Assembly (NCBI GenBank): GCA_037045645.1
Contig: JBAOIH010000004.1
Location: 62,001 to 126,000 of the forward strand
Length of the DNA stretch: 64,000 bases
Direction of reading: 5' to 3'
Origin: Nocardioides sp.
GTDB lineage: Bacteria; Actinomycetota; Actinomycetes; Propionibacteriales; Nocardioidaceae
A program made the position numbers and the translations under genes. Below are positions 43,777 through 52,722 of this stretch, piece by piece. How positions within the stretch are numbered: position 1 is the stretch's first letter; the number at the start of each line of letters is the position of its first letter. Below the pieces are notes generated by a model. The model was not told the DNA's origin. It saw only the letters and a list, made by a program, of their open reading frames with translations, and ran no database searches.

Positions 43777-45981
43777 CTACCAGTTCATCGCCAACGCGGT
43801 GCTGCCCACGGCCCTGCTCGCCCCGGAGACATTGAAGTCCGTACGCCCTGAACTTGCCGGGTCCAGTCCCGAACCGTTGGACAGGAAGGACTGAATAGTC
43901 CCGCCACTCCCGCTGGTCAGGTCACCCAGGACGACCAGATCGGTCCGGCCGTCCTGATTTGCGTCCACGCTGACGCTGGCGACGTGTTCCAGGCTTTGTG
44001 ACGACACGGTGCCGAGGGGATAGGAGTCTTCGAACTCGCTCCCGTTGGAGATCAGGGCGTACGCGGTGGTGGAGCCCTCGTCGCGCAGCATCAGCATGTC
44101 CACGACTCCGTCGCCGTCGATGTCGGCGACCAGGGGGTGGGTCTTGGACCAGTCCCAGGTCTTGTTGGCCATCCATTCGCGGTTGGGCGCGAAGCCCGAG
44201 CCGTACGACTCGAAGATCCGCACATCGACACCACCGCGCCAGGGCTTGCCGAGTTCGGCCAGGTCCGCGATGCCGTCCCCGGTGAAGTCTCCGGCGACGA
44301 TCTTCATGTTGGCCCAGGTCCATTTCGGCACCGACGCCCACGTGACGGGTGCGGCAAACGAAGAACCGGTCGACTCGAGCACATCGATCGCGATGCCTCC
44401 GGGGGTGGAACGTGCGACGGCGAGATCGGCCAGACCGTCACCGGTGAAATCGGCCGCGGTGATGTTGGAGTCCTGCTCGGCGTCGCCCTCCCAGTTCACC
44501 CAGGACCCGGGGGATTCGAACCGCGATCCGATGCCCGTCGAGACCTCGACGAGCCAGCCACCCTCGACGAACGACATCGAGGCCAGATCCATCAGGCCGT
44601 CGCCATCGAAGTCTTCGCGTACGACAGGCACTGACGGGTTGTCGGTGGATTGCTCCCACAGCACCTCCGGCGAGGCGTCGTCACCGGACAGCGTCACTGC
44701 CGCGACGCCGTCGGAGGTCTGGATGACGAAGTCGTCGTGGGCGTCGCCGTTGGCGTCTCGACCGCTCAGCACGCCGGCCGATCCCGCCGTGCCTGCGGTC
44801 ATCGTGACGGTGGCTGTGGCCGTGAGGGTCTTGCGTGGCTTCTTGGGCTTGGTCGAGGCCGAGGAGGTCGGGGCAGTGGGCGTGGCGGTCGACTTCGTCA
44901 CCGCCGCCTTCGGGGTCGACTCGTCGTCGCCGCCTCGGGTCAGCGCGAACACTCCGCCCGCCGCGGCGAGGACGGCGACGACCGATCCGACAGCCACCGG
45001 GACCACCCACTTGCGTGAGGTGTGGTTCGTCGTCGGCGTGGGCGGCAACGCGTACGCCGCGGTGTCGGGCACGCGCGCCACCGTCGGTTGCTCTCCTGGG
45101 TGTTGACCCGCGAGCGGGGCAGTCACCAGCGTGGTGTCACCTGCCCGCTCGACGATCTGACGCACCCGCAGCAGGTCGTCACGCGCCGCGATCGCGTCGG
45201 GGTAGCGCGCCTGCGGATCCTTGGCCATCAGGGTCCGGAGCACTCGGTTGAGTGCCACCGACGTACCGTCGGTCTCCCGCAGTTGGGGCACGGGACCACT
45301 GACATGCGCAAGCACCTGCTCGGTCGCGCTTCCCTCATAGGGCAGCGAACCGGTCAGGCAGTTCCACAACAGACAGCCGAGCGAATAGAGGTCGGAGGCG
45401 GGGGCGGCCTGCTCGCCTCGGCAGCGCTCAGGGGCCAAGTAGCCGAACGTACCCGCCACGACACCGGTCGCCGTCAATTGCGCATCCTGTCCAGCAGCGA
45501 TGCCGAAGTCGCACAGGTAGGCGTGCAGGCCGTCGCCAGCTGGGCGCAGCAAGACGTTGCGCGGCTTCACGTCTCGGTGCAGCACCCCCACCTGGTGAGC
45601 CGCGGCGAGCGCCGAGGCCACCTGGGCAGCGACCGTGAGCGCGTCGAGCGGGGCCAGCGGGCCCTGCTGTTGGATCCGATCGCCCAGGTCTCCGCCGGAG
45701 ACGTACTGGGCGGCGATGTAGAGGCAGTCATCGATGGCGCCGTGACTAAAGATCGCCACGATGTGGGGTGAGTCCACCCGGGCCAGTGAGGTCGCCTCAC
45801 GCTCGAAGCGAGCCCGATACTCCGGCTGTTGACTCAGTTGTGGCGAGAGCACCTTGAGTGCCACTTGCCGACCCAACCCCACTTCGGTCGCCGCGAAGAC
45901 CACCCCCATCGCGCCTTGGCCGAGCAGGCCGACGATGCGATAGGGCCCGAAGTCGTCACCGATCTGAGGAAAGCGGGTCAT
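43777..45981 (-). CDS. Transmembrane Ser/Thr protein kinase with extracellular FG-GAP/VCBS repeats
   Basis: The 734-residue protein has an N-terminal Hanks-type kinase: glycine loop GLLGQGAMGVV (18-28), K43, HRDVKPRN (135-142), DFG (158-160) and the APE-like APERC. A single helix lies at about 324-346 (WVVPVAVGSVVAVLAAAGGVFAL). A Thr/Lys-rich stalk follows, then an extracellular region (about 405-734) of FG-GAP-like repeats with calcium-type D-x-D-x-D-G-x-x-D loops: GRDANGDAHDD, REDFDGDGLMD, AADFTGDGLAD, AGDFTGDGIAD, VADIDGDGVVD, SVDANQDGRTD. Six blades suggest a beta-propeller sensor, comparable in layout to PknD, which has an NHL propeller instead. Ligand unknown. Confidence 0.9.
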   Translation of the reverse strand: MTRFPQIGDDFGPYRIVGLLGQGAMGVVFAATEVGLGRQVALKVLSPQLSQQPEYRARFEREATSLARVDSPHIVAIFSHGAIDDCLYIAAQYVSGGDLGDRIQQQGPLAPLDALTVAAQVASALAAAHQVGVLHRDVKPRNVLLRPAGDGLHAYLCDFGIAAGQDAQLTATGVVAGTFGYLAPERCRGEQAAPASDLYSLGCLLWNCLTGSLPYEGSATEQVLAHVSGPVPQLRETDGTSVALNRVLRTLMAKDPQARYPDAIAARDDLLRVRQIVERAGDTTLVTAPLAGQHPGEQPTVARVPDTAAYALPPTPTTNHTSRKWVVPVAVGSVVAVLAAAGGVFALTRGGDDESTPKAAVTKSTATPTAPTSSASTKPKKPRKTLTATATVTMTAGTAGSAGVLSGRDANGDAHDDFVIQTSDGVAAVTLSGDDASPEVLWEQSTDNPSVPVVREDFDGDGLMDLASMSFVEGGWLVEVSTGIGSRFESPGSWVNWEGDAEQDSNITAADFTGDGLADLAVARSTPGGIAIDVLESTGSSFAAPVTWASVPKWTWANMKIVAGDFTGDGIADLAELGKPWRGGVDVRIFESYGSGFAPNREWMANKTWDWSKTHPLVADIDGDGVVDMLMLRDEGSTTAYALISNGSEFEDSYPLGTVSSQSLEHVASVSVDANQDGRTDLVVLGDLTSGSGGTIQSFLSNGSGLDPASSGRTDFNVSGASRAVGSTALAMNW

Positions 45982-46082
45982 GCCAATCGTTGCCTTCTGG
46001 TCGTGGGGCGCTGCGGCACCGGTTTATCTGCCAGGTGGCCGCGTGTGGGTCCAGAATCTCCGATTGCCCACGGCCGCACGGT

Positions 46083-46094
46083 ACCCGTACGGGT
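46083..46094. promoter_or_regulatory. 12-bp palindrome between kinase and phosphoesterase genes
   Basis: ACCCGTACGGGT is perfectly self-complementary, with near-symmetric GGT/TCC flanks. It lies in the 156-bp divergent gap, 44 bases from the phosphoesterase start, and could be an operator for both genes. Confidence 0.35.
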
Positions 46095-46137
46095 CCCCTC
46101 TTCCGGGGAGAACCCTGATCCCGGCTACGGTGACACG

Positions 46138-47643
46138 ATGCCGATTCGCCTACGTACGCGCGCGGTGGCGAAGGCTGCGTTGGCCGTCGCCGTGTGGCTG
46201 GCGATGACGGTCGGCTGTGCCAGCCTGATCTTCACTCACAGCAGTCGAGAGGTCGTGCTGGCCAGTCACGATGCTGTCGTGCGGCCGACGTACGAACCGT
46301 GGATCGAGGTCCGCACCGGGCCGATCCTGCCCAACCTTCGCGCAGAGTCACAGGCGCCAATCGGCGCGCAGATCCAGTTGGGCAAGACGGATGCGGGTTC
46401 GATCGACGAGTTGATGCAGCGCTATGCGGTGATCGGTGCGCACCCGCAGGCGCAGATCGAGAAGGTACGCGGAGCGCTGTCGCAGATGGCGGTCAGTGCG
46501 GTGCTGCGCGGTGGCGTGGTGGCGGGGCTGCCGTTGCTCGTGTGGGTGCTGGTCGGACGCACCCGACGTCGGGACCTGGTGGGCCGACTGCGGTCCCCGG
46601 CGGTCACGGCGGGGACCCTGGCGGTGGTGGCGGTGGCCGTCGTGCTCATCGAGCCTTGGGATGTCACCGACCCGACCTCGGAGTCCGAGCGCCGTTGGGT
46701 GAGTCTCGAAGAATTCGCGGGCGTCGAGGTCGCGCTGCCGGGCGATCTGCCGCCCGTGCAGATCAGCGGTGACATCACCACCAGGCAGACCAGACGACTG
46801 ATCCAGAGCGCCCTGGACACCTATGACCGCTCCAAGCACTTCTATGCCGAGGTGGTCGCGCGGGTCGGTGAGATCGAGGTACGCGTACCGGAGCCCGGCG
46901 ACACCGTCGTTGCGCTGGTCTCCGACCGTCACGACAACGTGGGCATGGATCCGGTGGCACGTGCGATCGCCGACCGCGGGGGAGCCTCGGCGGTCTTCAA
47001 CGCCGGCGACGACACCTCGTCCGGCAAGAGTTGGGAGGCGTTCAGCCTCGACTCGGTCACGGAGGAGTTCGAGGATTTCGACCGCTGGGCCGTGACCGGA
47101 AACCACGACAACGGCGATTTCGTGGGGCCGTACCTGTTGGATCTCGGCTGGACCCGGCTGTCCGGCGAGGTCGTCGACGGACCCGGCGGCACGACGCTGC
47201 TTGGCGTGGACGACCCACGCCGCTCCGGGTTGGGGAATTGGCGCGACGAGGGGCCTCGTACGTTCACCGAGATCGGTCGCGAACTCGCCGACACGGCGTG
47301 TGCAGCGGACGAACGGGTCACTACGTTGCTGGTCCACGACACCAACCTCGGCCGTGAGGCGTTGCGGCGTGGCTGCGTCGACCTGGTGGTGGGTGGGCAC
47401 CTGCATGTACGCACGGGCCCCGACGCGACGGTTGGCGTGAACGGCGAGACGGGCTATACGTACATCAACGGCACCACTGGCGGTGCTGCGTACACGATTG
47501 CGGTCGGAAGCAAGCCGCGGCGGATGGCCGAGGTCTCCCTGATCACCTACCGCGACGGCCGTCCCCTGGGAGTGCAGGCCGTGGTCATCCAGACCAACGG
47601 CAGGGTGTCAGTTACCGATTTCGTTCCAATGGGAGCACCCTGA
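46138..47643 (+). CDS. Membrane-anchored metallophosphoesterase
   Basis: The 501-residue protein has an N-terminal helix (about 12-32), a stretch of roughly 90 residues, two further helices (about 119-140 and 153-170), and a calcineurin-like phosphoesterase domain. The metal motifs are complete: SDRHDN (D-x-H), FNAGDD, TGNHDNGD (GNHD), LLVHDTN and GGHLHVR (GHxH). The catalytic part probably faces one side of the membrane as a phosphodiesterase of unknown substrate. ATG 46138 is the first start that yields the membrane helix. It is divergent from the FG-GAP kinase. Confidence 0.85.
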   Translation: MPIRLRTRAVAKAALAVAVWLAMTVGCASLIFTHSSREVVLASHDAVVRPTYEPWIEVRTGPILPNLRAESQAPIGAQIQLGKTDAGSIDELMQRYAVIGAHPQAQIEKVRGALSQMAVSAVLRGGVVAGLPLLVWVLVGRTRRRDLVGRLRSPAVTAGTLAVVAVAVVLIEPWDVTDPTSESERRWVSLEEFAGVEVALPGDLPPVQISGDITTRQTRRLIQSALDTYDRSKHFYAEVVARVGEIEVRVPEPGDTVVALVSDRHDNVGMDPVARAIADRGGASAVFNAGDDTSSGKSWEAFSLDSVTEEFEDFDRWAVTGNHDNGDFVGPYLLDLGWTRLSGEVVDGPGGTTLLGVDDPRRSGLGNWRDEGPRTFTEIGRELADTACAADERVTTLLVHDTNLGREALRRGCVDLVVGGHLHVRTGPDATVGVNGETGYTYINGTTGGAAYTIAVGSKPRRMAEVSLITYRDGRPLGVQAVVIQTNGRVSVTDFVPMGAP

Positions 47644-47757
47644 CCTCCCCAGATCGAGGGAGATTTTCGGTATCTCCGTCGGATGTCCCCGCCCTGGGTT
47701 AACGTGCGATTCGTCGGTTTTGCCCAGGGAGTGCCGCAGGCGAGGGAGTTGTTTCGG

Positions 47758-48946
47758 ATGAGTCGTGTGGGGATCAGGCGAACGCTGCTGGGGACCGTCT
47801 TGGCGGTGGTGATCGCGTTGTTGACAATGCCGACGGCGTCCGCAGCGCCGACCATGGAAGTGGAGCCGAACGACAACATCTTCCAGGTGTCTGCGACCGC
47901 GAACACCGAAGGGCTCATGGGGGTGTTGGGGAGCTGACGGAGACCTGGACTACTTCTGGCTTGGTTTGCGACCCCAGCGTCAGATTCGTATGACGGCTGC
48001 GGTCGCCGGGTGCGCTGATCCTTACAACTCGCTACGGATCTATGTCCGCGAACCCACTGACTCAACTGCCTATTCCTTGGCTTACCTGAATCCAGATAAC
48101 GGTTCTTCTTCGACGACGACCCTGACGACTCCTGGTGTTGTCGGTGGACCGACGCAGTACTTCCTGGTATCCGTTGCGGAATACTGGAAAGACGAAGGGC
48201 TCAACTGTCGCTACTCGCTCAAAGTGACGAATACGGCCGGTGGCGCCACCGATGCCATCGATCCGACCCCACCAGCCATGGCACCCGTGGTGAATCTGAC
48301 CGAGCCCAACGATCTGGAGTCGCAGGCGAACGGCCCGCTGACTGGCGACGTCGACTTCGCGGGAGCCATCGAGACCTCGAACGATGCCGACTACGTCTAC
48401 TTCCAGGTCAAGGCCAACATGGCGGCCAACGTCAGACTGAGCGTTGCTGCGGGGCAGGCCGATGCCGATTCCTTGAACTACAACTATCTCAGCGACCTGT
48501 CGGCTTCCGCCGGGTATTACGACCTCGAGTCGACCAAGGTGAGCAGTTCCGACCAGACCTTCAAGTTGAAGATCACCGGCACCGTCGGGACGACCTACCG
48601 GATCATGGTCTCGCCCGCCTCGTCGCTTGGCACCACTCCTGTCGCACCGCCGCCACCTCCGCCGCCCCCGGCGAAGAAGCTCAAGATCACGCTCAAAGCA
48701 AACAAGTATCTCGTCAGTCGTGGTGGCTTCGTCACCTTGAAGGGTCGAGTCAACCGCAGTCGCGGCAAGGTCAAGATCTATCAAAAACTCACGCGCCGTG
48801 GCTCGCGGTGGGTCGTTGAGGCGAGCAAGTGCATTTCGCCGACCGGTCGTTTCCGGCACCGCGAGGACGTGCGGTCGGGTTCGCGTCGCTACATCGCCTG
48901 CTACAAGGGCAAGTGCAGCAAGACGATCCTGGTGCGGATGCGCTGA
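47758..48946 (+). pseudogene. Secreted PPC-domain-like surface protein, one frameshift
   Basis: ATG 47758 with GAGGGAG upstream begins a signal peptide (to PTASA). It is followed by MEVEPNDNIFQVSATANTEGLMGVLG, and then the frame meets TGA. Removing one base near 47930 (GGG-A-GCTGAC) restores ADGDLDYFWLGLRPQRQIRM and the rest to 48946. The sequence has two pre-peptidase C-terminal-like repeats (EPND...GDLDYF and EPNDLESQANGPLTGDVDF...DADYVYF). A proline linker follows, then a basic C-terminal Ig-like domain (ITLKANKYLVSRGGFVTLKGRV). It is probably attached to or secreted from the cell surface. Real decay or sequence error are both possible. Confidence 0.75.
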
Positions 48947-48951
48947 TCAGG

Positions 48952-50389
48952 ATGCACGAGTTCGACCCGAGCGCAGCCTCCCAGCAGGTGCCGGGTTCCG
49001 AAGCGGCAGGTTCGTCGAAACGACTCGTCGCAGTCGCCTTCGCGGCCGGTCTGTCGCTGGTGTTGTTGTTGGCCCTGGGCGGCTTCTTCGGATTCCGCTA
49101 TTGGAAAGCCAAGCCGATCAAGGATGACTTCGTGGCGGCTCAGAAGGCGTTCGCCCCGGTGGTGGAGTCGATGGAGTCGGCAACATCGATCGCGGACGTG
49201 GCAACTGCCGCGGACGGCGCCGAAATCCGAGTTGGAAGGTCTGAGCGAGTCAGCGGCTGAAGCGCACTCGAAGTTCGCGGTGGCCAGCGCATCGGTTCTG
49301 GCCGCCGAGTCCGCACTTGTCGACGCACTGACGACGTTGTCGGGTGTGTCGGGAGCTGACTTTTCCGGGTGGCCTGGCGTGAACGACAGCCTGCAGTCGG
49401 CTATCTCCGAGCTCGACGAGGCGAAGACCCACATGGCAGCAGTCGACACCGAGGCCGGGGGGTTGGTCCCTGACGTCGCCGGCGTCCTCGACTCGCTCAC
49501 CGCTCTCGTGGGCGGGGAAGTCGCAGTCGGGGCCAACGGTGCTTTGACGACGGCACTCGAGAGACTGCAGTCAGCCGGACGCACCGCCGAAGTCCGAGAG
49601 ACGGCGAGCGCGGCGCAGTCTCAGCACAGTGCGATCGAATCCGTGCTGGGGGACTTCTCCGGAGCAGAAGCCGAAACGCTGCGCAACTTCTCCGGCGCCT
49701 TCGCCGCCATCGGAGCCCTCAGCGGATTGAATGCCAGTCACCTGGACTCGTGGGAGGCCGTGCGGGCGCAACTGAATGTTTCGCTCGCGAAGATCTCCGG
49801 GATCAGCGGGGCCGCGGCGCTGGAGAATGTCGCGGGGATCGTCGACCGCGGCGTTGAGGCGATGGCCAAGTGGGAGGACGATAATCGGGTCGCGATCGAG
49901 CAACGCGACTCCGACCGGGAAATGCTGAGTTACTACCGCGACGAGATGGATCGACTGCTCAAGCGCTACAGCGCGCTGAGGGAGAACCTCGGCGACTGGT
50001 TCGATGCCGTGGAAGACCCCAACGCGGCCATTACCGAAAGCGATGCCTACACCAAGCTCAGCGACGCCGGCCAGCAGCGCGGTGAGGTACGCGACGCGAT
50101 GAACGTGCTGTCCGTGCCACGAGAGATGCAGGAGAGTCACTCCCGTCTGGTGACGATGATCGACGACGGGATCGAGGCGGTCAGCGAGGCGTACGACGGG
50201 TTGGTCGATGCGGACAGTTGCTACACGACCTGCTTCTATCGCGACACGTCCGGCTGGAAGTTCTTCCATGCGGAGTCCGAACGCATCACCAAGGAGTATG
50301 CCGAAGCGCTCACCGCCTGGAATGACGCGGTGACCGCGAGCCAGCGTGAGATCGAAGGCAGGAAGCTCCCGGCGAAGCCGGTCGTGTGA
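48952..50389 (+). pseudogene. Membrane-anchored helical protein of unknown function, one frameshift
   Basis: ATG 48952 begins MHEFDPSAASQQ, then a single membrane helix at about 26-49 (LVAVAFAAGLSLVLLLALGGFFGF) and a long helical extracellular part. The frame is lost near 49221, where one extra G (GCC-G-AAATCC) turns AKSELEGLSES into EIRVGRSERVSG and a stop. With the base removed, the protein runs about 478 residues to 50389, rich in Ala, Ser and Glu with coiled-coil character and one Cys pair (DSCYTTCF). No family is recognised. It lies 5 bases after the preceding surface-protein gene and is probably cotranscribed. Confidence 0.7.
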
Positions 50390-50393
50390 TCCG

Positions 50394-51629
50394 TCAGTCG
50401 TCGATCTCCGGTCCGGCCTCTCCTGCTGGGCTGGTGATGGCCTCGTCGGGCTTTTGCAGCAGCACGGTCTTGATGTAGTCGCGGGCGGTGTCGAATATCG
50501 ACACCTCCTCGCCCGCCCGCTCGGACAGATACCACCGGTGCACCAGGATCTCGTGGAAGATCTCGGCGCCGTCCAACTTGCCGCGGGCGTCGGGCGGCAC
50601 CAACTCCATGATCGGCTCGAAGATCTCGTGCAGCCACCGGCCGGCGACGAGTTCGCGAGGCTCGCGCCCGAGATTCTTGTGCGTGGTGTAGGCCGCCAGG
50701 TCATTGAGCAGTCGCCGAGCCTGGTTGTCCTCGACGGTGAGCCCCGTGAGCCCTTGCAGTTCGCGGGCGTGATGTCCGGCTTCGACGACCTTCGGGCGGA
50801 TCACGATCCGGTCGCCGTCGAAGTCGGTCTCAACGTCCAGTTCGTCCACGTCGAAGCCGAGCTCGTTGAGTCGCTCCACCCGCTCCTCGATGCGCCAGAG
50901 CTCGCCTGCGGGGTACTCCTCGACCCGGGTCAGCTCGGCCCAGAGCGCGGCGTACCTCTCTTCCAGGGTCTCCACGATCGTCAGCGCGCGCTCCTCGACG
51001 TCGATCGCGCCACTGGCATGCAGATCGAGCAGTTCGGCGAAGATGTTCTCGCAGCCGACGGTCACGTCATAGTGCCGCATCTGGTCGCTGAGGTGATCGC
51101 GTAGTTCACCGGTTTCGGCGTCCACCAGGTAGGCCGAGAACTCCCCGGCGGCACGCCGAAACAGCACGTTCGACAGCGAGACGTCGCCCCAGTAGAAACC
51201 CGCCAGATGCAGGCGTACGAGCAACACGACGATGGCGTCGATCAGGCTGGGAAGGTTCTCGGCCGTCATCCCGTGGGCGAACAGGCTGCGATAGGGCAGT
51301 GAGAACCGCAGGTGCTCGGTGATCAAGATGGCCGGTAGGGGCTCCCCTTCGGCATCCGTGCGTCCTGTCACGACGCCCTGGGCGAGCACCGAAGGCAGTG
51401 GGATCCGCTGCAGGTCGCGCAGGAGGCGGTACTCCCGCATCGCCATCTCTTCGGTGGTCTCCTTCAAGGCGTACGTCTGCCCGTCCAAGCTGATGATCCG
51501 CACAATGTGGCGAGACAGGCCGCGAGGCAGCGGCACGACGTACTCGTCCGACCACTCGTCCAGAGGATTGGTCCAAGGCAGCGTGACGAATCCCGGATCC
51601 ATTCGGTTGGCGATGAAGCGCAAGGCCAT
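50394..51629 (-). CDS. DUF4032 / lipopolysaccharide-kinase-like domain protein
   Basis: The 411-residue cytoplasmic protein has a kinase-like N-terminal half: YALKETTEEMAMREYRLLRDL (Lys/Glu positions), ILITEHLRFSLPYRSLF, LHLAGFYWGDVSLSNVLFR (an H-x-D-like catalytic loop, W-G-D-V-S-x-x-N) and YLVDAETGEL (the D-x-E metal motif). The C-terminal half (about 190-400) is the actinobacterial DUF4032 domain, with HHARELQGLTGLTVEDNQARRLLNDLAAY and HEILVHRWYLSERAGEEV. The substrate is unknown. ATG 51629 gives the family N-terminus (MALRFIANRM). The stop is 5 bases from the convergent gene. Confidence 0.82.
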   Translation of the reverse strand: MALRFIANRMDPGFVTLPWTNPLDEWSDEYVVPLPRGLSRHIVRIISLDGQTYALKETTEEMAMREYRLLRDLQRIPLPSVLAQGVVTGRTDAEGEPLPAILITEHLRFSLPYRSLFAHGMTAENLPSLIDAIVVLLVRLHLAGFYWGDVSLSNVLFRRAAGEFSAYLVDAETGELRDHLSDQMRHYDVTVGCENIFAELLDLHASGAIDVEERALTIVETLEERYAALWAELTRVEEYPAGELWRIEERVERLNELGFDVDELDVETDFDGDRIVIRPKVVEAGHHARELQGLTGLTVEDNQARRLLNDLAAYTTHKNLGREPRELVAGRWLHEIFEPIMELVPPDARGKLDGAEIFHEILVHRWYLSERAGEEVSIFDTARDYIKTVLLQKPDEAITSPAGEAGPEIDD

Positions 51630-51681
51630 GAGGCGCAGCGTACTGACGCTGGTTACGATGAACGCGCGCTTCGAGCGCATC

Positions 51682-51753
51682 GCCGCGTTAGCTCAGTGGT
51701 AGAGCTCCCGCCTTGTAAGCGGACGGTCGTCAGTTCAATCCTGACACGCGGCT
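51682..51753 (+). tRNA. tRNA-Thr (anticodon TGT)
   Basis: The 72-base cloverleaf has acceptor arms GCCGCGT and ACGCGGC, a D-arm containing AGCTCAGTGGTAGAGCT, anticodon stem CCGC/GCGG with loop CTTGTAA (anticodon TGT), and T-loop GTTCAATCC. CCA is not encoded. It lies between two minus-strand protein genes. Confidence 0.93.
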
Positions 51754-51768
51754 CACGCGGCGTGTGCC

Positions 51769-52632
51769 CTAGCGGACCTGGGTGACGTCGAACTCGTTGG
51801 CCGGGTTCGCGATGGCCTCTTGTGACTGGACGAGTCGAAGTTCGCGCTCACCCGAGTCGAGGGTCGCCGTCAAGACCGCGAAGACCGAAGAGGCGGTACG
51901 CCCGAGGGCCTCCGCGGCCGACCCGGTCTCGTGCAAGTGGGCGGTGAACAGCGCAGCCGTGATGTCTCCGGAGCCGTTGGCCTTCATCGGCAGGCGCGGC
52001 GTGCTGACCAGCCACGAGCCCTCGGCGGTCACGGCGATCATCTCGATCGTGTCCTCGGCAGCGCCCTCGCGCAGGACCGACGTGACCAGGACGGTGGAAG
52101 GGCCGAGCGCGCGAACGGCGTCCACCCCTTCCAGGATCTGCGCGAGCGAGGACGCCTGCGACAGTTCGGGGCGGTCGGTGATGAACCCGAGTTCGAACTG
52201 GTTGGGTGTCACGATGTCGGCCACCGGGATCACGGTGTCGCGGTACTCCGGCGGGATCTCGGGATTGACGAAGCATCCGCTCGTGGCGTTGCCCATGACC
52301 GGGTCGCAGGTGTAGGTCGCGTTCGGGTTGGCGGCCTTGACCCGCGCCACCGCGTCGACGATCACGTCGGAGATCGCGGGGGAGCCCTGGTAGCCCGACA
52401 GCACGGCGTCGATCCGGCCGAATTGTTCGCGCTCCTCGATCCCCGTGATCACGGCCGCCACGTCGGCCGGGTCGATCAGCGGCCCGCGCCACGCGCCGTA
52501 CCCGGTGTGGTTGGAGAAGTTCACGGTCAGGACCGGCCACACCTCGTGCCCGAGGCGCTGCAACGGGAAGACGGCTGCGGAGTTCCCGACATGGCCGTAG
52601 GCGACATGGGACTGGATGGACAGGATGCGCAC
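51769..52632 (-). CDS. pdxY: Pyridoxal kinase
   Basis: This 287-residue ribokinase-fold enzyme phosphorylates pyridoxal to PLP. It shows ILSIQSHVAYGHVGNSAAVFPLQRLGHEVWPVLTVNFSNHTGYG, DAVLSGYQGSP, TCDPVMGN, PNQFELGFITD and the anion-hole/catalytic GSGDITAALFTAHL (Asp of G-S-G-D). The GTG start at 52632 gives the family N-terminus. It is divergent from the GMC oxidoreductase. PLP-dependent enzymes are nearby (decarboxylase at 58.5 kb). Confidence 0.93.
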   Translation of the reverse strand: MRILSIQSHVAYGHVGNSAAVFPLQRLGHEVWPVLTVNFSNHTGYGAWRGPLIDPADVAAVITGIEEREQFGRIDAVLSGYQGSPAISDVIVDAVARVKAANPNATYTCDPVMGNATSGCFVNPEIPPEYRDTVIPVADIVTPNQFELGFITDRPELSQASSLAQILEGVDAVRALGPSTVLVTSVLREGAAEDTIEMIAVTAEGSWLVSTPRLPMKANGSGDITAALFTAHLHETGSAAEALGRTASSVFAVLTATLDSGERELRLVQSQEAIANPANEFDVTQVR

Positions 52633-52700
52633 ACCCTGATCCTCCCACCTTCCCGGTTCCAGGGTCGCACTGCTTCTCGGGAACATCTTCCGAGAAAAAG

Positions 52701-52714
52701 TAGAACACGTTACA
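52701..52714. promoter_or_regulatory. KstR-type operator candidate
   Basis: The 14-mer TAGAACACGTTACA fits the T-N2-AAC-N2-GTT-N2-A consensus of the steroid-catabolism repressor KstR exactly. It ends 8 bases before the GTG of the GMC oxidoreductase, a position where binding would block initiation. One short match can occur by chance. Confidence 0.45.
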
Positions 52715-52722
52715 GTTTCGGC

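Noticed and set aside
51931..52722. Long N-terminal extension of the GMC oxidoreductase
   Set aside because: This part is antisense to pdxY; the FAD motif begins just after GTG 52723.
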